Of a stretch of 64,000 nucleotides of DNA, positions 9,301 to 17,199 are shown in pieces. Origin of the DNA: Nannocystis punicea. Its GTDB lineage: Bacteria > Myxococcota_A > Polyangia > Nannocystales > Nannocystaceae. The notes below the pieces were generated by a model. It searched no databases. It was not told where the DNA came from and worked only from the letters and a program-made list of their open reading frames with translations. The DNA is taken from assembly GCF_026965555.1 (NCBI RefSeq), contig NZ_CP114040.1, positions 8,654,001 to 8,718,000 on the forward strand, read 5' to 3'. The translations under genes and the position numbers were made by a program. Each line of letters opens with the position of its first letter. Position 1 is the first letter of the stretch.

Positions 9301-12300
9301 GGCGACGTCGCCGGCCCCGTACTCCTTCTTGTCGGCCAACAGCCCGACCTTCTCCTGCTCGATCGTCCGGCTCGGCGGCGTGTCGCCGCCCGCGACCCAC
9401 AGGTCCGTCCGCGTCACGCTCGCGCGCCCGCGGGCGTCGGCCACCGTCGCCTCGAGCCGCAGCGTCCCGCCGCGGCGGGCCTCGAAGTCGCAGCGCGACG
9501 CGCTCTTGCTCGAGCTGATCGGGCAGGTCTGGGTGTCGACGACCTTCTCCTTCCACTCCCCGCGCTCCTGCACCCACTCGAATTGCTGGGCCAGGATCGT
9601 CGCCGCGCGGCCCTCGACCAGCTTGCCGTCGAGGTCGGCGACCACCGCGTCGACCGAGAACTTGTCGCCCTTGTTGTAGAACGGCCGCGGCGTCTTGAGG
9701 CCGACGTAGAGGTCGGCCGGGTGCACCACCAGGCGCGTGCGGCCGGTCCACTTCTGCCGGTTCACGTCCTGCGCCGAGCCCTCGGCAATGACCGCGTACG
9801 CGCGCGCCGGCCGGCTCCACACGAAGTCGGCGCGGATCCGGTGGGCCCCGGCGGCGTCGGTCTTGCCGGTGAACGTGAACTCGCGCCCCTGCGGGCGAGA
9901 CTCGCGGCGCCACCAGTACCAGCTCTCGGTGAAGCCGAAGCTGTACTCGTCGAGCCCCGGCGGCGTGAACGCGGCCGGCTCGGCGTGCACCCGCCAGTCG
10001 ACGTCCGCGCCCGCGAGCCCGCCGCCCGAGAAGTAATTCGCGGTCAGCGTCAGCTCGGCGCTGGTCCCGACCAGGTGCGGCCCCGGCGATGCCTCGACCT
10101 TCACCTCGTACTCCGGCCGGCGGAACTCCTCGACCTTGAGCGTGTGATAGTAGGTCCGCGAGTCCGCCTGGATCTGCAGCGACGCCTGCCCGGTATTCAT
10201 ATTACTCGGCAGCCCCAGCGTCAGCTCGAACCCGCCGGCCGCGTTGACCGGCACCTCGCCCTTGCGCACCTCGCTGCCCCGCGGATCGTACAATCGATAG
10301 GTCACCGACTTCGCCGAGGTGAGGCCGATGTCGCCGCGCTCGCCCCCGCCGACGCTGCGCACCCAGCCCTTGACCTTGGCCGTCTCGCCCGGCTTGTACA
10401 GCCCGCGGTCCTCCGCCACGTAGAAGCGGTAGTCCTCGCCCGGCTGATACGCGCTCCACCCGGAGTTCTCGGGCTGATAATAGTACATGTTCTCGGCGAC
10501 GAACGCAGTGTCCCCGCCCTTCTTCGCGATCAGCAATTGCCCGCGGTCGGCCAGCGGCAGCGTCACCAGCCCGTCGGCCGCGCTCTGCCCCGCGCCCCCG
10601 CGCGGCGCGATCTTGACGTCGACGCCGGCGAGCGGCGCCCCGTCGGCCAGGTTGGTCGCCCACGCCACCATCTCGCCGTGATCGACGAACGCGGTCAGGC
10701 CGATGCGCGTGACCTGCGCCCACGCCATCACGTACTGGCGCTCCCAGCAGTTCCACGGCTGGCGCGGCGGCTCGACGAACGCGATCACGTTGCCGAGCCC
10801 GCCCTTGAGCGCCGGCGACAGATCGATCGCGGTCTCGACCAGCGCGTCGGGCTTGTCCGCGACCTTGACCGTCGTCGTCGCCACCAGCTTCCCCGGCGGC
10901 GGCGGGATCGCCCGGCCGTCACGACAATCCATGTCGCGGCGATAATCGAGGTACTTCCCGTAGTCCTCCGGCGTGACCGCGTACAGCCGCACCTTCAGCT
11001 TCGGCCGGTTGATCGTGAACACCGACAGCTTCGACCCGCCCGCCGGGTCGACGACCAGGAAGTCGCGGTTCGGCCCCTGCAGCTGCGGCTCCGCGCGCGT
11101 GGTCGTGAACCGCGACACCGCCGGCTTCTCGGACGCCTGGCCGAACACGTCGCGCAGCCCGGCGTCGACCGTCACCGAATACATGGTGCGGCCCGCGGTC
11201 GCCCCGGCGACCGTGATCATGTTGCCGCTGGCGCTGATGTTCATGCCCGGGATCGACGGCTCGACGTGGACCGACTTCGGGTCGAAGCGCTCGAGGTCGA
11301 TCGCGTTGCTGAACTCGATGAGCAGCGGCGTGAGCGGCCGGCACTGGTCGCCCCAGCCGCAGTGAGCGCCGACGTGCGTCATCGGCCCGTACGTCTGAAA
11401 CGCGAACCTGTACGGCGCCTTCGCCTTGCGCGGCCCCTCGGCCGACGGCGTGCCCGGCCCGACTGTCACGGTGACCACGGTCGCGCGCGGCAGCGGCTCG
11501 ACCGCGCGGAACGCCACCGTGCGCCCCGGCTCGCTCGCCGCCACCTGCTGGCGCGCGACCTCGTCGGCCTCGAGCTCCGCCTGGGTCGCCAGCCGGATCG
11601 CCCGCTTGCCGCCGGCGTCGACGGAGATGACCTCGAGGACAGCCTGCGGATCGATCTTCTGATCGAAGCTCACCACCATCACCGGCTCGAGCTCGTGCGG
11701 CCCGCCCTGCGGCCACGAGTTCAGCACCGTCGGCGGCGGCGTCGCGAACGTCCACTCCTTGGCCTTGGCCAGCGCCCCGCCGAGGCTCGACTTGACCTGC
11801 CCCGGCACCCGCACCCGGTACTCCGTCGCCATCGGGAACCGCCCCTCCGGCTCGAACATCACCGTCTTCGCCCCGACCCACCGCCACGACCCCGGCGGCT
11901 GCGGCGACAGCTCGACCGGCACCTTCAGCTTCGCCAGCTCGGCGTGGCTCGTCACTGCCACCATCGGCTGCGAGAACGACACCGCCAGGTGCGGCGCCAG
12001 CTCGACCTCGCCCTCCGGCATCGCCCGCGTCACCGCCAGCGGCCCCGCCTCCGCCCGCTCCGGCGCCGGCGCCTCGGCCGGCGGCGGGAACGCCTGCTGC
12101 ACCGTCTTGCCCGGCCGCGGCGCCGCCAGGCTCTGCTCGCGCAGCGCGAAGGTCTTCTTGTCACCTGTCTCTTGGGTCAGCGCCGGCAGCCGCGCCAGCA
12201 GCTTGGCCGCGCGCGCCTCGGGCAGCGGCTCGGCCCTGGCCGGCGGCCGTCCGGCCGCGCTCAGCGGCCGCAGCTCCTCGCTCGCGCGCAGCCGGATCTC

Positions 12301-12486
12301 GAGCCCCTCGGGCGCGTCCTCCGGCGCGCTCCGCAGATCGATGTCCCGCGTCCCCGACTCCGTCGCCACCGCCTCGCCGCTCACCGGCACCACCACCGCC
12401 GACCCCTTCGTCGCCGGACAGCTCGTCATCAGCGCGAGCGAAAGATGGAGGACGCAGACGATTCGGAGCGGACGACCGGGGCGCAC
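6388..12486 (-). CDS. Bacterial alpha-2-macroglobulin lipoprotein
   Basis: 2032 residues. A lipoprotein signal ends LALMTSC (Cys about 23). The middle has macroglobulin-type repeats and a bait-like region; the C-terminal half has the A2M/thioester-domain signature. The thioester motif is CAEQ (within YPFDCAEQVSSR, about residue 1535), where animal proteins have CGEQ and many bacterial ones CLEQ. Later helices (NHDGGWGFWRWGERS) match the alpha/alpha toroid. The family traps attacking proteases in the periplasm and links them covalently. Many bacteria pair it with penicillin-binding protein 1C; here the coupled gene instead encodes a small lipoprotein (5624-6391). Length is at the upper end for bacterial A2M. 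Confidence 0.92.
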   Translation of the reverse strand: MRPGRPLRIVCVLHLSLALMTSCPATKGSAVVVPVSGEAVATESGTRDIDLRSAPEDAPEGLEIRLRASEELRPLSAAGRPPARAEPLPEARAAKLLARLPALTQETGDKKTFALREQSLAAPRPGKTVQQAFPPPAEAPAPERAEAGPLAVTRAMPEGEVELAPHLAVSFSQPMVAVTSHAELAKLKVPVELSPQPPGSWRWVGAKTVMFEPEGRFPMATEYRVRVPGQVKSSLGGALAKAKEWTFATPPPTVLNSWPQGGPHELEPVMVVSFDQKIDPQAVLEVISVDAGGKRAIRLATQAELEADEVARQQVAASEPGRTVAFRAVEPLPRATVVTVTVGPGTPSAEGPRKAKAPYRFAFQTYGPMTHVGAHCGWGDQCRPLTPLLIEFSNAIDLERFDPKSVHVEPSIPGMNISASGNMITVAGATAGRTMYSVTVDAGLRDVFGQASEKPAVSRFTTTRAEPQLQGPNRDFLVVDPAGGSKLSVFTINRPKLKVRLYAVTPEDYGKYLDYRRDMDCRDGRAIPPPPGKLVATTTVKVADKPDALVETAIDLSPALKGGLGNVIAFVEPPRQPWNCWERQYVMAWAQVTRIGLTAFVDHGEMVAWATNLADGAPLAGVDVKIAPRGGAGQSAADGLVTLPLADRGQLLIAKKGGDTAFVAENMYYYQPENSGWSAYQPGEDYRFYVAEDRGLYKPGETAKVKGWVRSVGGGERGDIGLTSAKSVTYRLYDPRGSEVRKGEVPVNAAGGFELTLGLPSNMNTGQASLQIQADSRTYYHTLKVEEFRRPEYEVKVEASPGPHLVGTSAELTLTANYFSGGGLAGADVDWRVHAEPAAFTPPGLDEYSFGFTESWYWWRRESRPQGREFTFTGKTDAAGAHRIRADFVWSRPARAYAVIAEGSAQDVNRQKWTGRTRLVVHPADLYVGLKTPRPFYNKGDKFSVDAVVADLDGKLVEGRAATILAQQFEWVQERGEWKEKVVDTQTCPISSSKSASRCDFEARRGGTLRLEATVADARGRASVTRTDLWVAGGDTPPSRTIEQEKVGLLADKKEYGAGDVAELLVVSPWPRAEGVLTIRRSGLVRSERFKVEDGAAKLRVPIEEAHVPNLHVHVDLVGAAPRTRDDGTVDPSLSPRPAYAAGALNLRVPPRRRTLQLTVKPRDEELPPGAKTVVDVELRDAEGKPVAGGEVALAVVDEALLSLTGYRWPDPVATFYVDRDGGVREHHLRELLLLARPDLAKLQAAGPTGGSRDDGGYDRAEESPKRKAKSSPGMAAPDPAPVEAPTMPDARQRETAKKDEAGDALERDSGAQEDAAIALRTDFSALALFAAAVPTDSEGQAQVELKLPDNLTRYRVMAVAAGGVNAFGGGEATVTASRPLMVRPSPPRFLNFGDKVELPVVVQNQGKKALTVEVAVRAANAKLTAGTGRKVQVPAGDRVEVRFPTTTEMAGTARFQFAAASGQHSDAAELSLPVWTPATTEAFATYGTLDSGAVAQPVKAPAGVWREFGGLEVTTTSTAVAGLTDALLYLVRYPFDCAEQVSSRVMAIAALRDVLTAFAAEGLPPPKELEASVRQDLLRLGKLQNHDGGWGFWRWGERSYPYLSIHVAHALARADAKGFGVSKDMTRKAVSYLQSIRYRIPESYGPVEKQVLRAYALYTLRQLGHGDPTEARALIKEAGGVEKMGLEAVAWLYSALQGDAASTSELEAIRRIVRNRAEETAGAAHFVTSYSDAGHVLLHSDRRVDALMLEALIADQPKSDLIPKLVEGLMAHRKAGRWTSTQENAFVLVALDRYFNTYEKIEPDFVARAWLGPRYAGEQKFVGRQTDRRRIDIPMADVAEIGSGDLILQKEGKGRLYYRIGMRYAPSDMLMPPADHGFVVDRAYEAIDDPKDVSRDADGTWRIKGGARVRVRLTMVAPTRRYHVALVDPLPAGLEPQNPALMTTGSLPEDPQAMSKQSPWWWWNRPWFEHQNLRDERAEAFTSLLWEGVHTYTYVALATTPGVFVVPPPKAEEMYHPETFGRGWSAKVIVE
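8474..8489. repeat. Dispersed palindrome inside the macroglobulin gene
   Basis: CTGTC-CGTCGG-GACAG, arms perfect. Another copy in the same gene, TGTC-CTTCGA-GACA, lies at 7611-7624. Both keep the reading frame. Confidence 0.65.
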
Positions 12487-12550
12487 GCCGCGATTGTATG
12501 CGCACGCACGCGGCCCCGATACGCCCGCCCGCCGGGCGATTTCGTCCCGC

Positions 12551-13294
12551 CTACGGGTCGACGTCGAGGCACAGCTCGACCTTGTCCATGCTGCAGCGGG
12601 CGTCGTGCACGAGGATGCTCCCGCGCTTCGAGTAGAACGAAGCCCCGCCGGGCGCGACCAGCATGATAACGTCCTCGATGACGATCCCGGCCGCGAGGTG
12701 CTCGCGGGCCGCGAGTCCCAGCGCCGGCACCTTCCATCCCAGAGGATCGAGCGCCTGCACCAGCGGGTCCTCGGCGGGCAGCGGCAGCTCCTCCGGATCG
12801 ATCTGCGACAGCGGCAGCACCGGCGCCAGCCCGCCCTTCGGCGCCAGCTCGCGCACCGCGGCCTCGTGCCCCGCCACCCCGACCAGCGCCAGACAGTCGA
12901 GCCGGTCCAGCTTGTCCGTCACGGCCGCGCACGCCTGCTTCGCGCTGCCGGCGGCCTTGCCCGCTCCGTCCTCATTCACCACATACCAGATCCCCGCGTG
13001 CGCCGCCTGCCCCGCGAAGCTGTCCGTGATCGTCACCCCGACCTTGCTCTCGCTGCACGTGTAGCGGGCCCGCACCAGCGCGCACGCCTGCGGCGACAGG
13101 TCGGCGCAGCGGGTGTCGTAATAATCCTCGCAGCTGCCCACCTCGGGGAATTGCACCGGATCGTGCACCCCCCAATCATCGCTGATGGTGACCGCGCGCG
13201 GCTGAACCGCGCCGGCCTCGATCGATTCGTCGCAGCCGCCCGCCATGAGGCCCAGACCGCCGAGCACGAGGATGGAGAACATACGATTGCGCAT
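12551..13294 (-). CDS. Hypothetical lipoprotein
   Basis: 247 residues from the ATG at 13294, chosen because AGGAG lies 6 bp upstream and a signal peptide follows at once; an in-frame ATG at 13351 would put 19 odd residues before it. The signal ends in a lipobox (LMAGGC, Cys about 21). The mature part contains several cysteines (GSCEDYYDTRC, TCSESK, KQAC, DCLAL, ARCS, ELCL), suggesting a disulfide-stabilised outer-membrane or periplasmic protein. No family recognised. It lies 64 bp upstream of the macroglobulin gene on the same strand and could be co-transcribed with it. Confidence 0.7.
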   Translation of the reverse strand: MRNRMFSILVLGGLGLMAGGCDESIEAGAVQPRAVTISDDWGVHDPVQFPEVGSCEDYYDTRCADLSPQACALVRARYTCSESKVGVTITDSFAGQAAHAGIWYVVNEDGAGKAAGSAKQACAAVTDKLDRLDCLALVGVAGHEAAVRELAPKGGLAPVLPLSQIDPEELPLPAEDPLVQALDPLGWKVPALGLAAREHLAAGIVIEDVIMLVAPGGASFYSKRGSILVHDARCSMDKVELCLDVDP

Positions 13295-13462
13295 GACGAC
13301 TCCTGGCGATCGGCCGTCGACCGATCGCACGGATGAGAACACCCGGCGCACGGGCCCGCCTCATGGCGGCCGCTCGCGCCGGACCCCGGGTCATCGACAA
13401 CGAGCCCCCGGTTTCTGACGCGGCCGCGATCTTTTTTCCGTCGCGCCCCGGGCCGCGCGAAT

Positions 13463-14665
13463 TCAACCGCCGCGGGCCATCGGCGCCAGGCCGCGCGCGA
13501 GCGTCTGCAAGCGCGAGCGCGCCAGCCCCATGCTGCCGCTCGCGCGGTCGAGCTCGACGAACAGATAGCAGCCGGTACGCGGGGTCCGCTGCAACAGGTG
13601 CAGCCGCGGCCCGCGGGTCACGAGGATGTCGTCGACGCAATCGTCGACCTCCTCGCTGTGGACCAGCCGCGTCAGCGCGTGGACCAGCCCGTCGTCGAGC
13701 GGGTGCCCGCGCCGGGCCAGGAATCGCCCGCGGTCGCTGTCCAGCAGCGCCGCGGCCTGGGCTCCGTCGAGCGCCATCGCCTCGTCGAGGCAGCGCCGGA
13801 TCTCCGCGTCGATCTCGATCGCCGGCGGCACCGACCTCGTCGGCGCCAGCGGCTCCGTCGCCCCCACGAACGTCGGCAGCAGCTCCGCCAGCGCGAACGT
13901 CAGCCCGCTGGAGTAGCGCCGCTGCTGCGGCACGAACATCACCACCTCGTGCCGGCGACCGAGCAGCCGCTGCAGCTTGGCCGCCAGCCACCGCCGCAGC
14001 CGCGCCTCGAGCTCGCCGGCCGTGACGACCTCCCACTCGATCAGCACGTCGGCGAAGTGTCGCCCGGCGGTAAAGCACTCCTCGAGCACCGCGCTCACGT
14101 CGTCCGCGCGCACGTCGGGCAGATCGCGCAGCAGGTCGTGCAACGAACCTGTCTCCGAGGACAGATGCACCCACGCCACCCGGCCCGCGTGAAAGAACAC
14201 CCGCCCGACCTCGGCGCCGCTGCGGAGCAGCAGATCGCCGCCGGGGCTGGCGTGGGCCTCGGCCAGGGCGGCCGCCAGCCCCGGCGTCGCGCTCGCCAGC
14301 GCCAGCGCCCGTTCGGCCGCCTGCACGCGCGCCACCACCTCTCCGCTCGACAGCGGCTTGACCAGGAAGTCGTCGGCCCCGGCCGCGAACCCGTCGAGCA
14401 TGTCTGCGTGGCGATTCCTCGCGGTCACCAGCACCACGTGGGCCGGCGCCCGCGCCTCCCGCAGGCGGCGGCACACCTCGAGCCCGCTGATCCGCGGCAT
14501 CACCCAGTCGAGCAGGACGATCTGCGGCGGCGCCGCCTCGCTCAGCAGCTCCCACGCGGCCGCGCCGTCGGCCGCCTCGCTCACCGCGTAGCCGCGCTCC
14601 TCCAGCGGCCCCGCGAGCATCGCCCGGGCCACTGGATCGTCGTCGGCGACCAGGACGCGGGTCAT
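13463..14665 (-). CDS. Response regulator with PatA/DUF4388-like output region
   Basis: About 400 residues from MTRVLVADDD at 14665. In-frame ATGs also exist at 14695, 14743 and 14776, none with a clear ribosome-binding site, so the start is uncertain. Residues 1-120 are a receiver domain: acidic pocket VADDD, phospho-acceptor Asp about 53 (LLDWVMP), Thr in LVTARN and Lys in LVKPL. Residues about 130-250 (GGDLLLRSGAEVGRVFFHAG, WVHL, FADVLIEW) resemble the DUF4388/PatA output common in myxobacterial regulators. The C-terminal 150 residues are unassigned. No DNA-binding domain is visible, so output is probably protein-protein. A dispersed palindrome sits in the coding region at 14149-14164. Confidence 0.8.
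   Translation of the reverse strand: MTRVLVADDDPVARAMLAGPLEERGYAVSEAADGAAAWELLSEAAPPQIVLLDWVMPRISGLEVCRRLREARAPAHVVLVTARNRHADMLDGFAAGADDFLVKPLSSGEVVARVQAAERALALASATPGLAAALAEAHASPGGDLLLRSGAEVGRVFFHAGRVAWVHLSSETGSLHDLLRDLPDVRADDVSAVLEECFTAGRHFADVLIEWEVVTAGELEARLRRWLAAKLQRLLGRRHEVVMFVPQQRRYSSGLTFALAELLPTFVGATEPLAPTRSVPPAIEIDAEIRRCLDEAMALDGAQAAALLDSDRGRFLARRGHPLDDGLVHALTRLVHSEEVDDCVDDILVTRGPRLHLLQRTPRTGCYLFVELDRASGSMGLARSRLQTLARGLAPMARGG
14149..14164. repeat. Dispersed palindrome inside the response-regulator gene
   Basis: CTGTC-TCCGAG-GACAG, arms perfect; on the coding strand it encodes SSETGS. Confidence 0.65.
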
Positions 14666-14962
14666 GCGAGCGGGCGACGTTACGAGCAGATTCATGACCG
14701 GTGGCTCGACCCGACGATCGTCGGTCCCCGCGCGCTTGTCCATGGCTGTCTTCGACGACGCGAGCCCGCGCGCCAATCACCGCGCGGGCCCGAGCTCACG
14801 ACTCTGAACAATCATGTCCTATGTTCAATCGTCCGCGTACGGCTGTCCGATGAATCCAGTGAAGGATTGCCCAAGGTATGCACATCGTCGATCCCACGAG
14901 CGCCTTCGCGGGTGCCGCCGGCCGCCCCCGGGGCCGCCCCTTGCGCGTCCGACAGCTGCAAA

Positions 14963-16213
14963 TCACGCGTGGGCCGCCACGACCGCCGCGGCCGGGCGGG
15001 CGCCGTCCGCATAATCCTTCAACACGAACGCGTCGTGCATCTGGACCGAGCTGCGGCTGAGTCGGGCCAGCGCCCGCAGCCACGACACCGGCACGTGATT
15101 GAACAGCCGGGCCGACTGGGCGAACAGCCACACTGCCAGCGGGTTGCCTGGGATCAGCTTGCGCGCCGCGGACAGCGCGAACGCGCGGCTGTGCGTCACG
15201 TACTCGCGCAGCGTCTCCTCGCAATTGCGGAAGCCTCGCACGTGATCGCCGCCGGCCGCCGCCAGCTCGCCGGCCAGCACGTACGCGCCGACGATCGCCA
15301 GGCTCGTGCTGCCGCCCACCGCCGGCCCCGGCGAGTAGCCGGCGTCGCCGGCCAGCGTCACCCGCCCGCGCGTCCACGTGTCCATGCGCAATTGCGTGAT
15401 CGTGTCGAAGTAGAAGATCGGCGCGCGCTCGACCTCCGCCAGCAGCCGCGGCACCTCCCAGCCCATCCCGGCGAACGCCTGCGCCAGCAGCTGCTTCTGC
15501 CGGGCGACGTCGCGGTGGTGGTATTCGAGCTCCTGCGGGCTGCGGAACAGGAACACCGCGCGGGCGTCGTCCATGTGCCGCGCGCTGTAGACCCCGGCCA
15601 TTCGGTCGACCCCGGTGACGAGGATCGTGCGGTCGCTCAGCTCGAGGTAGTTCGGGATCGACGCCACCGCCAGGTGCGCGCCGATCGGGCGCGAGAACTG
15701 CCGCTCCTCGCCGAACACCAGCCGGCGCACGTTCGAGTGCAGGCCGTCGGCGCCGATCACCAGGTCGAAGCGCCGCGGCGCCCCGCGCTCGAACGTCACG
15801 TCGACCCCGGCGTCGTCCTGGCGCAGCGACGCGATCGAATCGCCGTACACGTACTCGACCTCGCCCCGGCCGGCGCCGATGAGGACCTCCGCCAATTCGT
15901 CGCGCATGATCTCGCAGTGACGGCGCGACACCGTCTGCAGGATCCGCTTCACGTCGACCTCCAGCGGCCGCTTCACCCCGTCGCGCAGCAGCGTCAGCTG
16001 CTCCGTCCCCGTCGCGCGCGCCTCGATCTCCGCCAGCACCCCCATCTTCTCGACGATGTCCATCGCCGGCCGGAACAGATCGACCGCGTGCCCGCCGGTC
16101 TTGCGCAGCCCCGGCGCCCGCTCGACCACGGTCGGCTGAAACCCGTGGCGCTTGAGCCAGTAGGCCAATACCGGCCCGGCGACGCTCGCGCCGCTGATCA
16201 GGATCTTCTGCAT
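14963..16213 (-). CDS. FAD-dependent monooxygenase (PheA/TfdB-like)
   Basis: 416 residues from the ATG at 16213, which has a strong GGGAGG site upstream. The N-terminal Rossmann motif is ILISGASVAGPVLAYWLKRHG-type (GxSxAG, residues 6-14). The family's second FAD motifs are present: GADGLHSNVRR and LAGDAGYSPGPAVG. These flavoproteins hydroxylate aromatic or related substrates, or inactivate drugs, using NAD(P)H and oxygen; the substrate cannot be told from sequence. The gene is divergent from the TetR gene at 16301, with an 87 bp gap carrying a TetR-like operator, so it is probably repressed by that regulator and induced by its substrate. Confidence 0.88.
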   Translation of the reverse strand: MQKILISGASVAGPVLAYWLKRHGFQPTVVERAPGLRKTGGHAVDLFRPAMDIVEKMGVLAEIEARATGTEQLTLLRDGVKRPLEVDVKRILQTVSRRHCEIMRDELAEVLIGAGRGEVEYVYGDSIASLRQDDAGVDVTFERGAPRRFDLVIGADGLHSNVRRLVFGEERQFSRPIGAHLAVASIPNYLELSDRTILVTGVDRMAGVYSARHMDDARAVFLFRSPQELEYHHRDVARQKQLLAQAFAGMGWEVPRLLAEVERAPIFYFDTITQLRMDTWTRGRVTLAGDAGYSPGPAVGGSTSLAIVGAYVLAGELAAAGGDHVRGFRNCEETLREYVTHSRAFALSAARKLIPGNPLAVWLFAQSARLFNHVPVSWLRALARLSRSSVQMHDAFVLKDYADGARPAAAVVAAHA

Positions 16214-16226
16214 CACGCCTCCCTTA

Positions 16227-16242
16227 CTTACCGATAGGTAAG
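16227..16242. promoter_or_regulatory. Probable TetR operator between divergent genes
   Basis: CTTACC-GATA-GGTAAG is a 16 bp inverted repeat with 6 bp arms, with an extra half site (CTTAC) directly to its left at 16223. It lies 14 bp upstream of the monooxygenase start codon and 59 bp upstream of the TetR start. Operators of this form are typical of TetR/AcrR repressors controlling flavoprotein genes, so it probably governs both promoters. Confidence 0.7.
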
Positions 16243-16300
16243 CACGCGGTCCTGGCACTTTCAAGCCGACCGCCGCGCTTTCCGGCGATATCCTCGTCGG

Positions 16301-16903
16301 GTGACGCGAGCCCGGCCCACCGACACCAAGGCGCGGATCCACGCGGTCGCCCGCGAGCTGTTCATGCAGCAGGGCGTGCAGCAGACCAGCCTGCGCCAGA
16401 TCGCGGACCGGCTCGGCATCACCAAGCCCGCGCTCTACTACCACTTCGACTCGCGCGAGGCGCTGGTCGCCAGCATGTTCGCGCCGCTCATCAGCGACAT
16501 GGAGGCCCACTTCGCCGCGCTCGAGGCGACCGCGCCGGCCGACCCGCGCGCCCTGCTCGGCGCCCACTTCGACCTGCTCACGCGCCACCGCGACCTCATC
16601 GTCATGCTCGTGCGCGACTTCAGCATCCTCGCCGAGCTCGACCTCGCCGCGCGCATGTTCGCCTGGCGCCACCGCCTCATGACCCTCCTCGTCGGCCCCT
16701 CGCCCTCGCTCGAGGCGCGCGTGCGGGCCGTGGTCGCCATCGGCGGCATGGCCGACACCACCATCGAGTTCCCCGACGTGCCGATGGAGCGGATCAAGAA
16801 CAGCGCCGTCGAGGCCGCCTGCGCCGCCCTCGGCCTGCCTCCGGCCCGCCCGGCCGCCGCCAAGAAGACCGCGAAGAGCGCCCGCCCGCGCCGCGCGACC
16901 TGA
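16301..16903 (+). CDS. TetR/AcrR-family transcriptional regulator
   Basis: 200 residues from a GTG. The N-terminal helix-turn-helix is classic: ARELFMQQGVQQTSLRQIA, then LGITKPALYYHFDSREAL (residues 17-55). The rest is the variable ligand-binding helical domain, ending in an Ala/Lys/Arg-rich tail (AAAKKTAKSARPRR) that may aid DNA binding. It is divergent from the FAD monooxygenase gene and shares with it the inverted repeat at 16227-16242. The simplest model is local repression relieved by a small ligand, possibly the monooxygenase substrate. Confidence 0.9.
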   Translation: MTRARPTDTKARIHAVARELFMQQGVQQTSLRQIADRLGITKPALYYHFDSREALVASMFAPLISDMEAHFAALEATAPADPRALLGAHFDLLTRHRDLIVMLVRDFSILAELDLAARMFAWRHRLMTLLVGPSPSLEARVRAVVAIGGMADTTIEFPDVPMERIKNSAVEAACAALGLPPARPAAAKKTAKSARPRRAT

Positions 16904-17001
16904 GCCCGCCGGGGGCGCGAGCGCCCGCTCACGCCGCGCCCATCTCCGAAGCTCCCGTACCAATCCGAGCAGCGGGCCGCGCGACCCGAGCGCGGATCGA
17001 C

Positions 17002-17121
17002 ATGTCTCGAGAGCCATGTCATCACCCTCGACGCGGATCTTTCGACCTGTCCCATCGGACATACCTCCTCTCGCCCCCGCGCGAGCTCGCCCGGCCGCGA
17101 TCGAACCTGTCTCTTGCGACA
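17002..17121. repeat. Cluster of three dispersed palindromes
   Basis: Three copies of the [AC]TGTC-N6-GACA[GT] element lie within 120 bp upstream of the lipoprotein gene at 17200: ATGTC-TCGAGA-GCCAT (near 17002-17017, imperfect), CTGTC-CCATCG-GACAT (17047-17062) and CTGTC-TCTTGC-GACAT (near 17107-17122). This is the densest non-coding cluster in the window and fills most of the intergenic space after the TetR gene. Confidence 0.6.
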
Positions 17122-17199
17122 TCATCGCGGCCTCGCGGCCGGCGAGCTCGTCCGCAGCTCGGGCGCCGCGAGCCCGCGGACTCGGGTATGGTGCCCCGC

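Noticed and set aside
6268..12666. A 2132-codon plus-strand open frame opposite the macroglobulin gene
   Set aside because: It is an Arg/His/Leu-rich shadow caused by the GC-biased codons of the real gene; no domain, start signal or plausible protein composition.
13432..13438. T-run considered as a terminator for the response-regulator gene
   Set aside because: The run is on the plus strand while both flanking genes are on the minus strand, and no hairpin precedes it.
16214..17125. Long N-terminal extension of the monooxygenase frame
   Set aside because: It would run antisense through the TetR gene; ATG 16213 has a strong ribosome-binding site and gives the normal family start.
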